Source: Pseudorhodobacter sp.
GTDB lineage: Bacteria; Pseudomonadota; Alphaproteobacteria; Rhodobacterales; Rhodobacteraceae
Direction: 5' to 3'
Length of the DNA stretch: 41,672 nt
NCBI GenBank assembly: GCA_029254215.1
Contig: JAQWYA010000092.1
Coordinates: forward strand, 1-41,672
Below are positions 25,609-33,462 of this stretch, piece after piece; within the stretch, counting starts at the first letter, position 1; every line of letters starts with the position of its first letter. The notes below the pieces were generated by a model. It was not told the DNA's origin, ran no database searches, and saw only the letters and a list, made by a program, of their open reading frames with translations. Position numbers and translations under genes: made by a program.

Positions 25609-26657
25609 TCCCGGCGGGTGACAGTCTTGCCGATCTCGGCTGGTCCTCGTTCTTTGCCGACCAATGCACCCCGGAAGAACAGCAAGACGCAACCCCGATG
25701 CGCGTCATCTCTGTCCATCGCAGCCGCGTCGAAAGCCTTGGGGCCAGTGGCCCGCAAACCCTTTTCCTGCGGTCAATCCATGCGGCGGGCGATATAGCGG
25801 TCGGCGATTGGGTGCTGGCGCAATCGGCGGCGGTCCTGCGGGTGTTGGAGCGCAAAAGCCTTGTGCAGCGTCACGCGGCGGGCAAAGGCATCGGACGGCA
25901 GTTGATCGCGGCCAATCTGGATACGGTTTTCATCGTGACCTCCTGCAATGCCGATTTCAACCCGGCCCGGCTGGAACGTTACCTTGCTTTGGTCAGCAGT
26001 GCGGGCGTGTCACCTGTGATCCTGCTCACGAAATCAGATACCAGCGATGACCCGGCCCGCTACCTTCGCGAGGCGGAAACCCTCTCCAATGATCTGACGG
26101 TTCTGCCCTTGGATGCGCGGGCCGAGGATGTTGCCGATCAGCTTGCGCGCTGGTGCGGGCCGGGGCGCACGGTGGCGCTTTTAGGGTCATCCGGCGTGGG
26201 CAAATCGACGCTGGCCAATGCGCTGACCGGGGGGCATCTGGCCACACAGGGCATCCGTGAGGATGACGCAAAGGGCCGCCACACCACGACCGCGCGGCAT
26301 TTGCTGGCCATGACGGGTGGCGGCTGGGTCATCGACACGCCCGGAATGCGCGAATTGCGCCTGACCGACGCGGGCGACGGCATCGACGCCGTGTTCGAGG
26401 ATCTGACAACCCTTGCCACGCAATGCAAATTCCGCAACTGCGCGCATGACGGCGAACCGGGTTGTGCGATTGAGGCGGCGCAGGCTGCCGGACAGATCGA
26501 CCCCGAAAGGCGTCGCCGCTGGGCTAAACTGCTGGCCGAGGATTCCTACAGCACCGAAACCCTGGCCGAGGCGCGGGCCCGCCAGCGTGGTTTCAGCAAG
26601 AAAGTGCGCAGCGCCGTCAGCGCCAAACCCGCCAAGCGGGGGCCGTCGGGCCGCTAG
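25605..26657 (+). CDS. rsgA: Small-subunit ribosome biogenesis GTPase RsgA (YjeQ)
   Basis: 350 residues from TTG 25605, the only plausible in-frame start after the SRP RNA. The frame extends to 25440, but that part is ffs. An OB-fold (about 30-105) is followed by a circularly permuted GTPase with motif order G4 TKSD (142-145), G1 GSSGVGKST (194-202), G2 RHTTT and G3 DTPG (244-247). The C-terminal zinc site is Cys274, Cys279, His281 and Cys287. RsgA matures the 30S subunit near the decoding centre. The stop TAG shares a CTAG tetramer with the convergent phosphatase stop. Confidence 0.93.
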   Translation: MIPAGDSLADLGWSSFFADQCTPEEQQDATPMRVISVHRSRVESLGASGPQTLFLRSIHAAGDIAVGDWVLAQSAAVLRVLERKSLVQRHAAGKGIGRQLIAANLDTVFIVTSCNADFNPARLERYLALVSSAGVSPVILLTKSDTSDDPARYLREAETLSNDLTVLPLDARAEDVADQLARWCGPGRTVALLGSSGVGKSTLANALTGGHLATQGIREDDAKGRHTTTARHLLAMTGGGWVIDTPGMRELRLTDAGDGIDAVFEDLTTLATQCKFRNCAHDGEPGCAIEAAQAAGQIDPERRRRWAKLLAEDSYSTETLAEARARQRGFSKKVRSAVSAKPAKRGPSGR

Positions 26658-27151
26658 GCCTGTTCTGCCCGCCCGGCCTTGGCCCATATCATCTGGGCCT
26701 CTGTCTCAATCGCGCAGGGTCGTGCGGCGCGCAGACGGTCCAGCGCTGCGGCGGGGGCCTCACCCCCCTCGATCATCAGGCGCAAGACGATCATGCCCGT
26801 GCGCCCGCAGCCGCCCCGGCAATGCACCAAAACCCGCCCCCCCTTCGCCAGCACGCCCCGCAAGCGGACGGAAAGATCGGGCCAAAGCGCCTCCGCCGCC
26901 GCTTCCGGCACGCTGTAATCTGCAATCGCAAAACCGCGCCACTCCACCCCCGCCTGTTGCAGACGCGCGACAAGCCGACCCGCCCCCAGCGCCTCCATCT
27001 CGGCCACGGGGGTCAGGCTCAGGACGAGGCGCGGTTGCCAGTCCAGAATGGCCGCCAAACCCGCCTCAAAATCAGCGGCAGCCCCCGGCAAGGGGCACAG
27101 GCCAACCTCGCCCCGCAAGACCGCCAAAGGCGCAATCGCGAAACCCGTCAT
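26654..27151 (-). CDS. Dual-specificity/tyrosine phosphatase-like protein
   Basis: 165 residues from ATG 27149-27151, overlapping the preceding gene's stop as ATGA. The phosphatase loop HCRGGCGRTG (Cys111 nucleophile, Arg117) matches HCxxGxxR(S/T), and Asp78 in IADYSVPEA suits the general acid. It should hydrolyse a phosphate monoester of a protein or small molecule; the substrate is unknown. Length is typical of small bacterial DSPs. It is coupled to a three-helix membrane protein of unknown function upstream. Confidence 0.8.
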   Translation of the reverse strand: MTGFAIAPLAVLRGEVGLCPLPGAAADFEAGLAAILDWQPRLVLSLTPVAEMEALGAGRLVARLQQAGVEWRGFAIADYSVPEAAAEALWPDLSVRLRGVLAKGGRVLVHCRGGCGRTGMIVLRLMIEGGEAPAAALDRLRAARPCAIETEAQMIWAKAGRAEQA

Positions 27152-27450
27152 CCCGGTTGCGCCCGCCAAAAGGCCCAGATCCCCACGGCGAGGATAAGCA
27201 GGGTCACCACCGCAGGCACCTGCCCCGCCCGGCGCCAGAACGTCCCCTGCCCCAAGCGCCGGGACCACAGCACAATCTGCACAGCCAGACCCGCCGCCAT
27301 CACCTGCCCAGAGAGCACGATCATCGCCCGCTCCATCCCGCGGTGAAACCCATCGCCCGAAACATCGCCCTGAAACCGCCAGTAAAGCGAGCCGAGGAAC
27401 AGGATCAGCCAAACCACCAACCCAAGTTGGACGCGCAACGTGTTTGACAT
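27148..27450 (-). CDS. Small membrane protein of unknown function
   Basis: 100 residues from ATG 27448-27450 with GGAGGGG ahead. Three hydrophobic helices are visible: about 9-26 (VVWLILFLGSLYWRF), 41-62 (MIVLSGQVMAAGLAVQIVLW) and 75-93 (VPAVVTLLILAVGIWAF). No recognised motif. A longer frame to 27579 would run into dnaX's leader and lacks support. The coupling to the phosphatase suggests a shared task, but none can be named. Confidence 0.7.
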   Translation of the reverse strand: MSNTLRVQLGLVVWLILFLGSLYWRFQGDVSGDGFHRGMERAMIVLSGQVMAAGLAVQIVLWSRRLGQGTFWRRAGQVPAVVTLLILAVGIWAFWRAQPG

Positions 27451-27548
27451 TGGCCCCTCCTTCATCCGATACAGTTCCAGACTAGTCAGCGGGTGGACCT
27501 GCGGCAAGCCGCGGCCTAACCTTTGGCTAAATCCGCGACTCCCAGCCA

Positions 27549-27577
27549 GGAAGCCGCAAGGAAGCCGCAAGGAAGCC
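27549..27577 (+). repeat. Tandem 11-base repeat carrying the dnaX ribosome-binding sequence
   Basis: GGAAGCCGCAA occurs twice (27549-27559, 27560-27570), followed by a partial third copy GGAAGCC (27571-27577) directly before the dnaX ATG. Each unit junction holds AAGGA. Only the last AAGGA (27569-27573) is properly spaced, at five bases from the ATG. Copy-number change would leave the last site intact. Confidence 0.75.
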
Positions 27578-27578
27578 A

Positions 27579-29333
27579 ATGTCCGAGACCTCCGAACCCC
27601 GCTATCAGGTTCTAGCCCGCAAATACCGCCCCGAAACCTTTGTCGATCTTGTTGGGCAAGAGGCGATGGTGCGCACGCTGAAAAACGCCTTCGCGGCGGA
27701 TCGCATCGCGCAAGCCTTTATCATGACAGGCATTCGCGGCACCGGCAAAACCACGACGGCCCGGATCATCGCCAAAGGGCTGAACTGCATCGGCCCCGAT
27801 GGCAAGGGCGGCCCCACGACCGAGCCTTGCGGCCTCTGCGACCAGTGCAAATCCATCATGGAAGGCCGCCATGTCGATGTGATGGAGATGGACGCCGCCT
27901 CGCGCACCGGCGTGGGCGATATCCGCGAGATCATCGATTCGGTCCACTACCGCGCCGCCTCGGCCCGCTACAAGATCTACATCATCGACGAAGTTCACAT
28001 GCTGTCGACCAGTGCGTTCAACGCGCTTCTCAAGACGCTGGAAGAACCGCCCGCCCATGTGAAATTCATCTTCGCCACGACCGAGATCCGCAAGGTTCCG
28101 GTCACGGTCCTGTCACGCTGTCAGCGCTTTGATCTGCGGCGCATCGAACCCGAGGTGATGATCGCCTTGCTGAAAAAGATCGCAACGGCGGAAAAGGCCC
28201 AGATTGCCGAGGATGCTCTGGCCCTGATCACCCGCGCGGCCGAAGGATCGGCCCGCGATGCGACCTCGCTTCTGGATCAGGCCATCAGCCATGGCGCAGG
28301 GGAAACAACGGCGGCACAGGTTCGCGCGATGCTGGGGTTGGCAGATCGAGGCCGGGTGCTGGATCTGTTTGACATGATTCTGCGGGGGGATGCCGCAGCG
28401 GCTTTGGCGGAGCTTTCCGGCCAATATGCCGATGGCGCGGACCCGATGGCCGTGCTGCGCGATCTGGCCGAAATCAGCCATTGGATTTCGGTCATCAAGA
28501 TCACACCCGAAGCCGCTGACGACCCGACAACCCCGCCGGATGAAAGAAGCCGCGGCCTCGATATGGCGTCCCGCCTGCCGATGCGCGTGCTCAGCCGGAT
28601 GTGGCAGATGCTTTTGAAAGCGCTGGAAGAGGTCGCCATGGCCCCCAACGCCATGATGGCCGCCGAAATGGCGGTGATCCGGCTGACCCACGTGGCCGAT
28701 CTGCCCGACCCCGAAGCCTTAATGCGCAAATTGCAAGGCAGCCCGCAGCCGATGCCCTCGGGCGGTGGTGGCGCACCTGCGGGCGGCGGCGGCGGCGTTA
28801 CACATTCCCCCGTGACGCGCCTGCATGGCCCCGCGATGGCCCCGGTTCGTGGGCCGACGATGATGGGCGGGGCCTCTGCCGCTATTGCCATGGAAGCGGG
28901 CGGCTTGCAGGCCTATGCACGGTTTGAACAGGTCGTGGACCTGATCCGCGACAAGCGCGACATGAAGCTTCTGGTCGAGGTGGAAACCACGCTCCGGCTG
29001 GCCAAATACAGCCCCGGCCGGATTGAATTTGAACCGACCGAAGCCGCCCCGCGCGATCTTGCAGCACGACTTGCCGCCCGCCTTCAAGGCTGGACCGGCG
29101 AACGCTGGGCGGTCACTGTGGTGGCGCAAGGGGGGCAGTCCACCGTCGCCGAGCAACAGGAAACCGCAGAAGCCGAAGCGCGCGAACAGGTCTCCAAGGA
29201 CCCGCTGGTGAAGGCCGTTCTGATGGCCTTTCCCGGCGCGCGCATCAGTGCGGTTCGCAAGCCAGAGGCCGAAGCCGCCGTTGAGGCCCTTCCCGAAGTG
29301 GAAGATGAATGGGACCCGTTCGAGGAAGGCTAA
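27579..29333 (+). CDS. dnaX: DNA polymerase III subunits gamma/tau (clamp loader)
   Basis: 584 residues. AAA+ domain with Walker A GIRGTGKTT (51-59), a zinc module with Cys70, Cys84, Cys87 and Cys90, Walker B with DEVH (137-140), and the sensor/arginine-finger SRC (179-181). A clamp-loader collar extends to about 385. A Gly/Pro-rich linker (SGGGGAPAGGGGG) then leads to a tau-like C-terminal domain. The protein loads the beta clamp and, through tau, links polymerase and helicase. I see no obvious A-rich slippery site for a short gamma form. First of the conserved dnaX-ybaB-recR cluster. Confidence 0.95.
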   Translation: MSETSEPRYQVLARKYRPETFVDLVGQEAMVRTLKNAFAADRIAQAFIMTGIRGTGKTTTARIIAKGLNCIGPDGKGGPTTEPCGLCDQCKSIMEGRHVDVMEMDAASRTGVGDIREIIDSVHYRAASARYKIYIIDEVHMLSTSAFNALLKTLEEPPAHVKFIFATTEIRKVPVTVLSRCQRFDLRRIEPEVMIALLKKIATAEKAQIAEDALALITRAAEGSARDATSLLDQAISHGAGETTAAQVRAMLGLADRGRVLDLFDMILRGDAAAALAELSGQYADGADPMAVLRDLAEISHWISVIKITPEAADDPTTPPDERSRGLDMASRLPMRVLSRMWQMLLKALEEVAMAPNAMMAAEMAVIRLTHVADLPDPEALMRKLQGSPQPMPSGGGGAPAGGGGGVTHSPVTRLHGPAMAPVRGPTMMGGASAAIAMEAGGLQAYARFEQVVDLIRDKRDMKLLVEVETTLRLAKYSPGRIEFEPTEAAPRDLAARLAARLQGWTGERWAVTVVAQGGQSTVAEQQETAEAEAREQVSKDPLVKAVLMAFPGARISAVRKPEAEAAVEALPEVEDEWDPFEEG

Positions 29334-29403
29334 GCCCGGCAAAGGCTTGCCCCGCGCCACGACGACGCCTAAATCAAGGAAAATCCGAAAGGGAGATACC
29401 GGA

Positions 29404-29748
29404 ATGCTGAAAGGATTGGGCGGTCTTGGCGATATGGCCAAGATGATGAAAGCCGCGCAGGAAGTGCAAGGCAAGATGGCCGATTTGCAGGCCGAACTCG
29501 ACCGCATCGTCGTGATCGGTGAAAGCGGCGCAGGCCTTGTGAAGGCGCGGGCCACGGCGAAGGGCGAATTGACCGGGCTTGATATCGACCCGTCGATCTT
29601 CGTGGCCTCGGAAAAAGAAGTCGTCGAAGATTTGATTCTGGCGGCGATCAAGGATGCGCAGGCCAAGGCGAGCGAGCGTAGCCAGCGCGAAATGGGCAAA
29701 CTGACCGAAGGGCTTGGCCTGCCTCCCGGCATGAACCTGCCTTTCTAG
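29404..29748 (+). CDS. Nucleoid-associated protein YbaB/EbfC family
   Basis: 114 residues from ATG 29404, after GGGAGATACCGGA. It begins [20 protein letters not shown], followed by the helix-strand pattern and the C-terminal [15 protein letters not shown] typical of the family. These small dimers bind DNA with a tweezer-like fold. It sits between dnaX and recR, the near-universal arrangement that supports the call. The upstream in-frame extension overlaps the end of dnaX and is excluded. Confidence 0.92.
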   Translation: MLKGLGGLGDMAKMMKAAQEVQGKMADLQAELDRIVVIGESGAGLVKARATAKGELTGLDIDPSIFVASEKEVVEDLILAAIKDAQAKASERSQREMGKLTEGLGLPPGMNLPF

Positions 29749-29764
29749 GCGAAAAGGGCGCAGC

Positions 29765-30364
29765 ATGGCCGAAGCCCCCCGCGACATCGAACAGTTGATC
29801 GACCTGATGGCCCGCTTGCCGGGCCTCGGGCCGCGCTCTGCCCGCCGCGCGGTTTTGATGCTGTTGAAAAAGCGCGGCGCGGTCATGGCCCCTTTGGCGC
29901 AGGTCATGGCGCAGGTTGCGCTGAACGCCCGCGACTGCCAGACCTGCGGCAATATCGGATCGTCCGAGATTTGCAGCCTGTGCAACGATCCAAGCCGCGC
30001 AACCGGAGAGATCTGCGTCGTCGAAGATGTCGCGGATCTTTGGGCGATGGAACGCGGCGGCGCGTTCAAAGGCCGCTACCATGTGCTGGGCGGAACGCTG
30101 TCGGCGCTGGACGCGATTGGCCCCGAAGAATTGCGGATCCCCGGATTGCTGCGTCGCGTCGAGGAGGAGGGCATTCAGGAAGTGATCCTCGCCCTCAATG
30201 CCACGGTGGATGGGCAAACGACCGCCCATTACATCGCTGATTGCCTTGAAGGCAGCGCGGTCAGGATCACCTCTTTGGCGCAGGGCGTCCCGGTCGGCGG
30301 AGAGTTGGACTATCTTGACGATGGCACGATCGGTGCGGCCCTGAAAGCGCGCCGCAGATTTTGA
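29765..30364 (+). CDS. recR: Recombination mediator protein RecR
   Basis: 199 residues, the usual length. N-terminal helix-hairpin-helix ([14 protein letters not shown]-type), zinc finger Cys58, Cys61, Cys70 and Cys73, a Toprim domain (about 80-175) and the C-terminal Walker-B-like tail. With RecF/RecO it loads RecA on gapped DNA. It starts 16 bases after ybaB and ends the cluster. Confidence 0.95.
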   Translation: MAEAPRDIEQLIDLMARLPGLGPRSARRAVLMLLKKRGAVMAPLAQVMAQVALNARDCQTCGNIGSSEICSLCNDPSRATGEICVVEDVADLWAMERGGAFKGRYHVLGGTLSALDAIGPEELRIPGLLRRVEEEGIQEVILALNATVDGQTTAHYIADCLEGSAVRITSLAQGVPVGGELDYLDDGTIGAALKARRRF

Positions 30365-30948
30365 AAGCACAATTCGGCTTGCCGAACAGCAGCCTTGCCA
30401 AAGGGCGCTTTTAACCACGACGAAACGCAGGTTTCGGCTCGGTTTTTGGGCCGATATAGGGATGCTCTGACGGGTTATCCGCTGCGGTCCTGTCCATTTC
30501 TATTGACAGTCAGCCTAGTCGACCTCCGTCATCAGATCGCGGCGGCCAAACCAAACCCTCCCCGCTGAATGGGTTCAGAAAACGTCAAAAACCCCCCAGA
30601 AACGGCCCAAAAACTGACTCGCCGCACCCTTTAAAGCAGAATCGCAAATCATGCTTCCGCGCTGACAGGCCGGAGGGTCAGATTTTTCCGGCCAAGTTTC
30701 GCTGCGTTTGCGCAAAAAACACAAAACTTTCGTGCGCCTGTGTTGAAAAGCACGTTTGCAGGGTTGAAGATTGCCACGCCACCTCATCTAACAAGGTGCT
30801 AGGCGCGAAATGCAGATCAAGATCCCGCTGTGGCAGGTAGAGGCCGGTACTCTTACGCTGGTACATTGTGACTTTGGCACGATGGCCCCGGCCCCTACAG
30901 TTGAAGGTTATGGCGGAGAAATGGCGAAGGCCAGCAGGATGGAATGAG
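30365..30948. other. 584-base gap between recR and the LytTR gene; no gene seen
   Basis: No coding frame with credible composition or ribosome-binding site is present. Structures seen are a 7-bp stem GGCCGGA/TCCGGCC near 30668-30697, a CACCT/AGGTG stem near 30779-30796, and a GGTAC direct repeat at 30846 and 30860. A weak promoter match, TTGAAG (30764-30769), 17 bases, TCTAAC (30787-30792), could start the LytTR transcript about 150 bases before its ATG. A small RNA is possible. No T-run terminator for recR is clear. Confidence 0.45.
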
Positions 30949-31866
30949 ATGAGACTCGTTGTCGTGAACGGTCGCAAATTGCAGATTACGCGTCTTGAAC
31001 TGCTACAGGTTCTGCGTCATCGCTATTTGGTCGGCTTCATTCTGGCGGTGTATTGTCTGGTTTTACTGATGAAGCCCTTTTCCGGGTTTTTCACGCTGAC
31101 CGTGATGACCGCAACTTTGCTGTTCAGCACCGGCGCATTGGTTTTTGCCGTCAGCCAATTTGGCGGCATGTTCCTTATTGATCGGCTCGGGCGGCGCGTC
31201 TTTACGGCGCCTTTGATGGTTTTCACCGCCATTGTAACCGCCACCAGTGTCGTCCTGCTGGGGGATGCGCTGGACGCCGGACAGCCGACCAGCAGCGATC
31301 TGATCGTGCTCTATCTTTTTCATGTCTGTGTTTTCGTCGGCGGCGAGTTGGTGTTTGTGACCTTCCTTCTGACCCCGGTGCTGACGGATCTGGGCCTCAA
31401 GCCGGATATTGTTGACCAAGGGCGTGACCCAAGCCTTGCCACCGCCGCAGAGAATGCCCCAGCCCTCGCGACGCCGCCTGAGGCGAAGCCGCAAGCCGTT
31501 GCACCCACCCCGTCTGTTCCTGCGCGCGCGCCGCGATCTGCTGAGAAGTTGATCCTGCTCGGTGCGCCGATCAACCCCGATGATCTCTGGGCGATGCAGG
31601 CACAAGAGCATTATGTCGGCATTGAAACCGGGCCGGGGCAGCGCCAACTGCTGCGGGGGCGCATTTCCGATGCAGAAACCGTTTTGCCAGAAGGGCTTGG
31701 TCTGCGGGTCCACCGCTCCCATTGGGTGGCGGCGCGGGCCATTGCAGATTTAAAGCAAGGGCGGGATCAATGGGTTCTGACCCTGCGTTGTGGCACCGAA
31801 GTGCCAGTGGCGCGGGCGCGGCGGCGCGAAACGCGTGCTTGGGTGGATCGGATCCTCAACTCCTGA
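30949..31866 (+). CDS. Membrane-anchored LytTR-domain transcription regulator
   Basis: 305 residues from ATG 30949. Four hydrophobic helices (about 26-41, 47-68, 85-105 and 118-146) are followed by a Pro/Ala-rich linker (about 163-197) and a C-terminal LytTR DNA-binding domain (about 200-302). The latter includes LWAMQAQEHYVGIET, VHRSHWVAARAI and a basic end. It lacks a receiver domain, so a membrane signal rather than phosphorylation probably controls it. The target is unknown; LytTR proteins often regulate their own promoter. A shared terminator lies 22 bases after the stop. Confidence 0.85.
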   Translation: MRLVVVNGRKLQITRLELLQVLRHRYLVGFILAVYCLVLLMKPFSGFFTLTVMTATLLFSTGALVFAVSQFGGMFLIDRLGRRVFTAPLMVFTAIVTATSVVLLGDALDAGQPTSSDLIVLYLFHVCVFVGGELVFVTFLLTPVLTDLGLKPDIVDQGRDPSLATAAENAPALATPPEAKPQAVAPTPSVPARAPRSAEKLILLGAPINPDDLWAMQAQEHYVGIETGPGQRQLLRGRISDAETVLPEGLGLRVHRSHWVAARAIADLKQGRDQWVLTLRCGTEVPVARARRRETRAWVDRILNS

Positions 31867-31888
31867 ACCGACCCGCAGCCCTTCATGC

Positions 31889-31923
31889 AAAAGGCCCCAC
31901 CAATCGGCGGGGCCTTTTTTTTT
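31889..31923. terminator. Bidirectional rho-independent terminator
   Basis: Ten-bp stem AAAAGGCCCC/GGGGCCTTTT (31889-31898 with 31909-31918) extends into a nine-T run on the plus strand and an A-run (T-run on minus) on the other side. It serves both the LytTR gene and convergent trcR, whose stop is at 31938. Confidence 0.92.
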
Positions 31924-31937
31924 CGAGCAGACCGCTA

Positions 31938-32687
31938 TTAGCGGCGGTCGTCCTCATCTTCGTCATCCTCATCCGAATCAGGAAGGTTGAAGAAACTGTC
32001 AGCGTCCGAGTAATCGGCTGGCTTTTCTTCCCGCTCCGTCAGGGTGAAATTCTCCAGCCCGGCGATAGAGGAAGGCATCTTCGGCTCGTCCTGCATCCCG
32101 AGGCTCTGCTCGGTGCTGACCAACTTGCGACGCTCGTCATCCGACATCACGCTGCCTTCGGAAGCCTTCTTGCGCGCGGCAACCTGCACGGCGGCGTCAA
32201 GTTCGGACTGACGGCACAGCCCCAGCGCCACCGGATCAATCGGCGCGATAGAGGCGATGTTCCAATGCGTCCGCTCCCGGATCGACTGGATCGTCGGCTT
32301 GGTCGTCCCAACCAGCTTGCCAATCTGGCCATCGGTCAGTTCCGGATGGAACTTCACCAGCCACAGGATCGCCGCAGGACGGTCCTGACGCTTGGACAGA
32401 GGCGTGTAGCGGGGGCCACGGCGCTTTTCTTCGCCTACGGCGGCAGCGACGAACTTCAGGCGAAGCCGGTAGGCCGGATCTTTCTGACCACGGTCAATCT
32501 CGATCTGGTCCAGCTGGTTGTTGCTGACCGGGTCGAACCCCTTCACGCCGGTGGCGACATCGCCATCTGCAATCCCTTGCACTTCCAACTCATGCAGACC
32601 GCAAAAATCTGCGACCTGCTTGAAGGTCAGGGTCGTATTGTCCACCAGCCAGACGGCGGTTGCTTTGGACATCAGCGGCTTGTTCAT
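31938..32687 (-). CDS. trcR: DUF1013 family cell-cycle transcriptional regulator TrcR
   Basis: 249 residues from ATG 32685-32687, after AAGGAG. It begins MNKPLMSKATAVWLVDNTTL, followed by two helix-turn-helix-like segments: FKQVADFCGLHELEVQGIAD, and a second around KLVGTTKPTIQSIRERTHWN (about 124-143). An acidic tail (DSDEDDEDEDDRR) closes it. This is the alphaproteobacterial DUF1013/TrcR family, linked to cell-cycle control with GcrA/CtrA in Sinorhizobium and relatives. Its targets here are not visible. It shares a terminator with the LytTR gene. Confidence 0.85.
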   Translation of the reverse strand: MNKPLMSKATAVWLVDNTTLTFKQVADFCGLHELEVQGIADGDVATGVKGFDPVSNNQLDQIEIDRGQKDPAYRLRLKFVAAAVGEEKRRGPRYTPLSKRQDRPAAILWLVKFHPELTDGQIGKLVGTTKPTIQSIRERTHWNIASIAPIDPVALGLCRQSELDAAVQVAARKKASEGSVMSDDERRKLVSTEQSLGMQDEPKMPSSIAGLENFTLTEREEKPADYSDADSFFNLPDSDEDDEDEDDRR

Positions 32688-32813
32688 CGCAACACTCCTT
32701 TACAAATCTTTCCCATGCCGGGAAAACGGCTGCGGGCCGGGGCCTCGCGTCTTCTCGTTTTCGGGGAAGTCAAAGCCGCATATAAGGGCTCCAAGAGCCA
32801 GAGGAAAGAGAAA

Positions 32814-33458
32814 ATGCGCTATTTTGCAGCCGTTATCGGCATTGTCATCGCCCTGATCGGCACAAATGCCCAAGCCGAGGGGGAGAAAGCAGGCGCATTT
32901 GACTATTATGTGATGGCGCTCAGCTGGTCTGCGAATTGGTGCGCTCTGGAAGGCGACGCGCGCGGCGACGATCAATGCCTGCCCGGAAAGGGGCTGACCT
33001 TCACGCTGCACGGGCTTTGGCCGCAATATGAAACCGGCTGGCCGGACTATTGCCGCACGACCGCCCGCGATCCGTCGCGCGCTGAAAGCGGGGCGATGGC
33101 GGATATCATGGGGGGCGCGGGCCTTGCGTGGTATCAATGGAAAAAGCACGGGCGTTGTTCGGGGCTGACATCGGCGGCTTACTTCGAGGCGGCCCGGCGG
33201 GCCTATGCCTCGATCACGATCCCGCCGGTCTTCGAAAAGATCGACCGGCGGTTGCAGGTGCCTGCCTCTGTCGTCGAAGAGGCGTTTCTGGAAGCAAACC
33301 CGATCCTGAAGCGCGATATGGTGACGATCACCTGCAAGGCAGGAATGATCCAGGAAGTGCGCATCTGCCTGACCAAAGACCTGGAGCCGCGCCGCTGCGG
33401 GGCCGACACGATCCGCGACTGCCGCCTGCAAGATGCGGTCATCGGGGCCGTGCGCTAA
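32814..33458 (+). CDS. Periplasmic ribonuclease T2 family protein
   Basis: 214 residues from ATG 32814, after GAGGAAAG. A signal peptide (MRYFAAVIGIVIALIGTNAQAE) probably cuts after Ala21. CAS1 is FTLHGLWPQ (63-71) with catalytic His66. CAS2 is WYQWKKHGRC (106-115) with Lys111 and His112, but the classic His-Glu pair of H-E-W-x-K-H-G is Tyr-Gln here. Cysteines at 43, 55, 80 and 115 and near the C-terminus suggest disulfides. T2 enzymes cleave RNA through 2',3'-cyclic phosphates outside the cytoplasm. Activity may differ because of the CAS2 change. Confidence 0.88.
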   Translation: MRYFAAVIGIVIALIGTNAQAEGEKAGAFDYYVMALSWSANWCALEGDARGDDQCLPGKGLTFTLHGLWPQYETGWPDYCRTTARDPSRAESGAMADIMGGAGLAWYQWKKHGRCSGLTSAAYFEAARRAYASITIPPVFEKIDRRLQVPASVVEEAFLEANPILKRDMVTITCKAGMIQEVRICLTKDLEPRRCGADTIRDCRLQDAVIGAVR

Positions 33459-33462
33459 GCCC

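Noticed and set aside
30503-30531. TTGACA at 30503-30508 as a promoter in the recR-LytTR gap
   Set aside because: No -10-like sequence lies 16-18 bases downstream (CCGTCA).
30575-30787. 70-codon minus-strand frame in the recR-LytTR gap
   Set aside because: No ribosome-binding site or domain pattern, with a composition unlike neighbouring proteins.
30846-30864. GGTAC direct repeat as a LytTR binding site
   Set aside because: Known LytTR sites are two 9-base repeats about 21 bases apart. Here the spacing is 14 and the units are only 5 bases, so it is mentioned only as structure.
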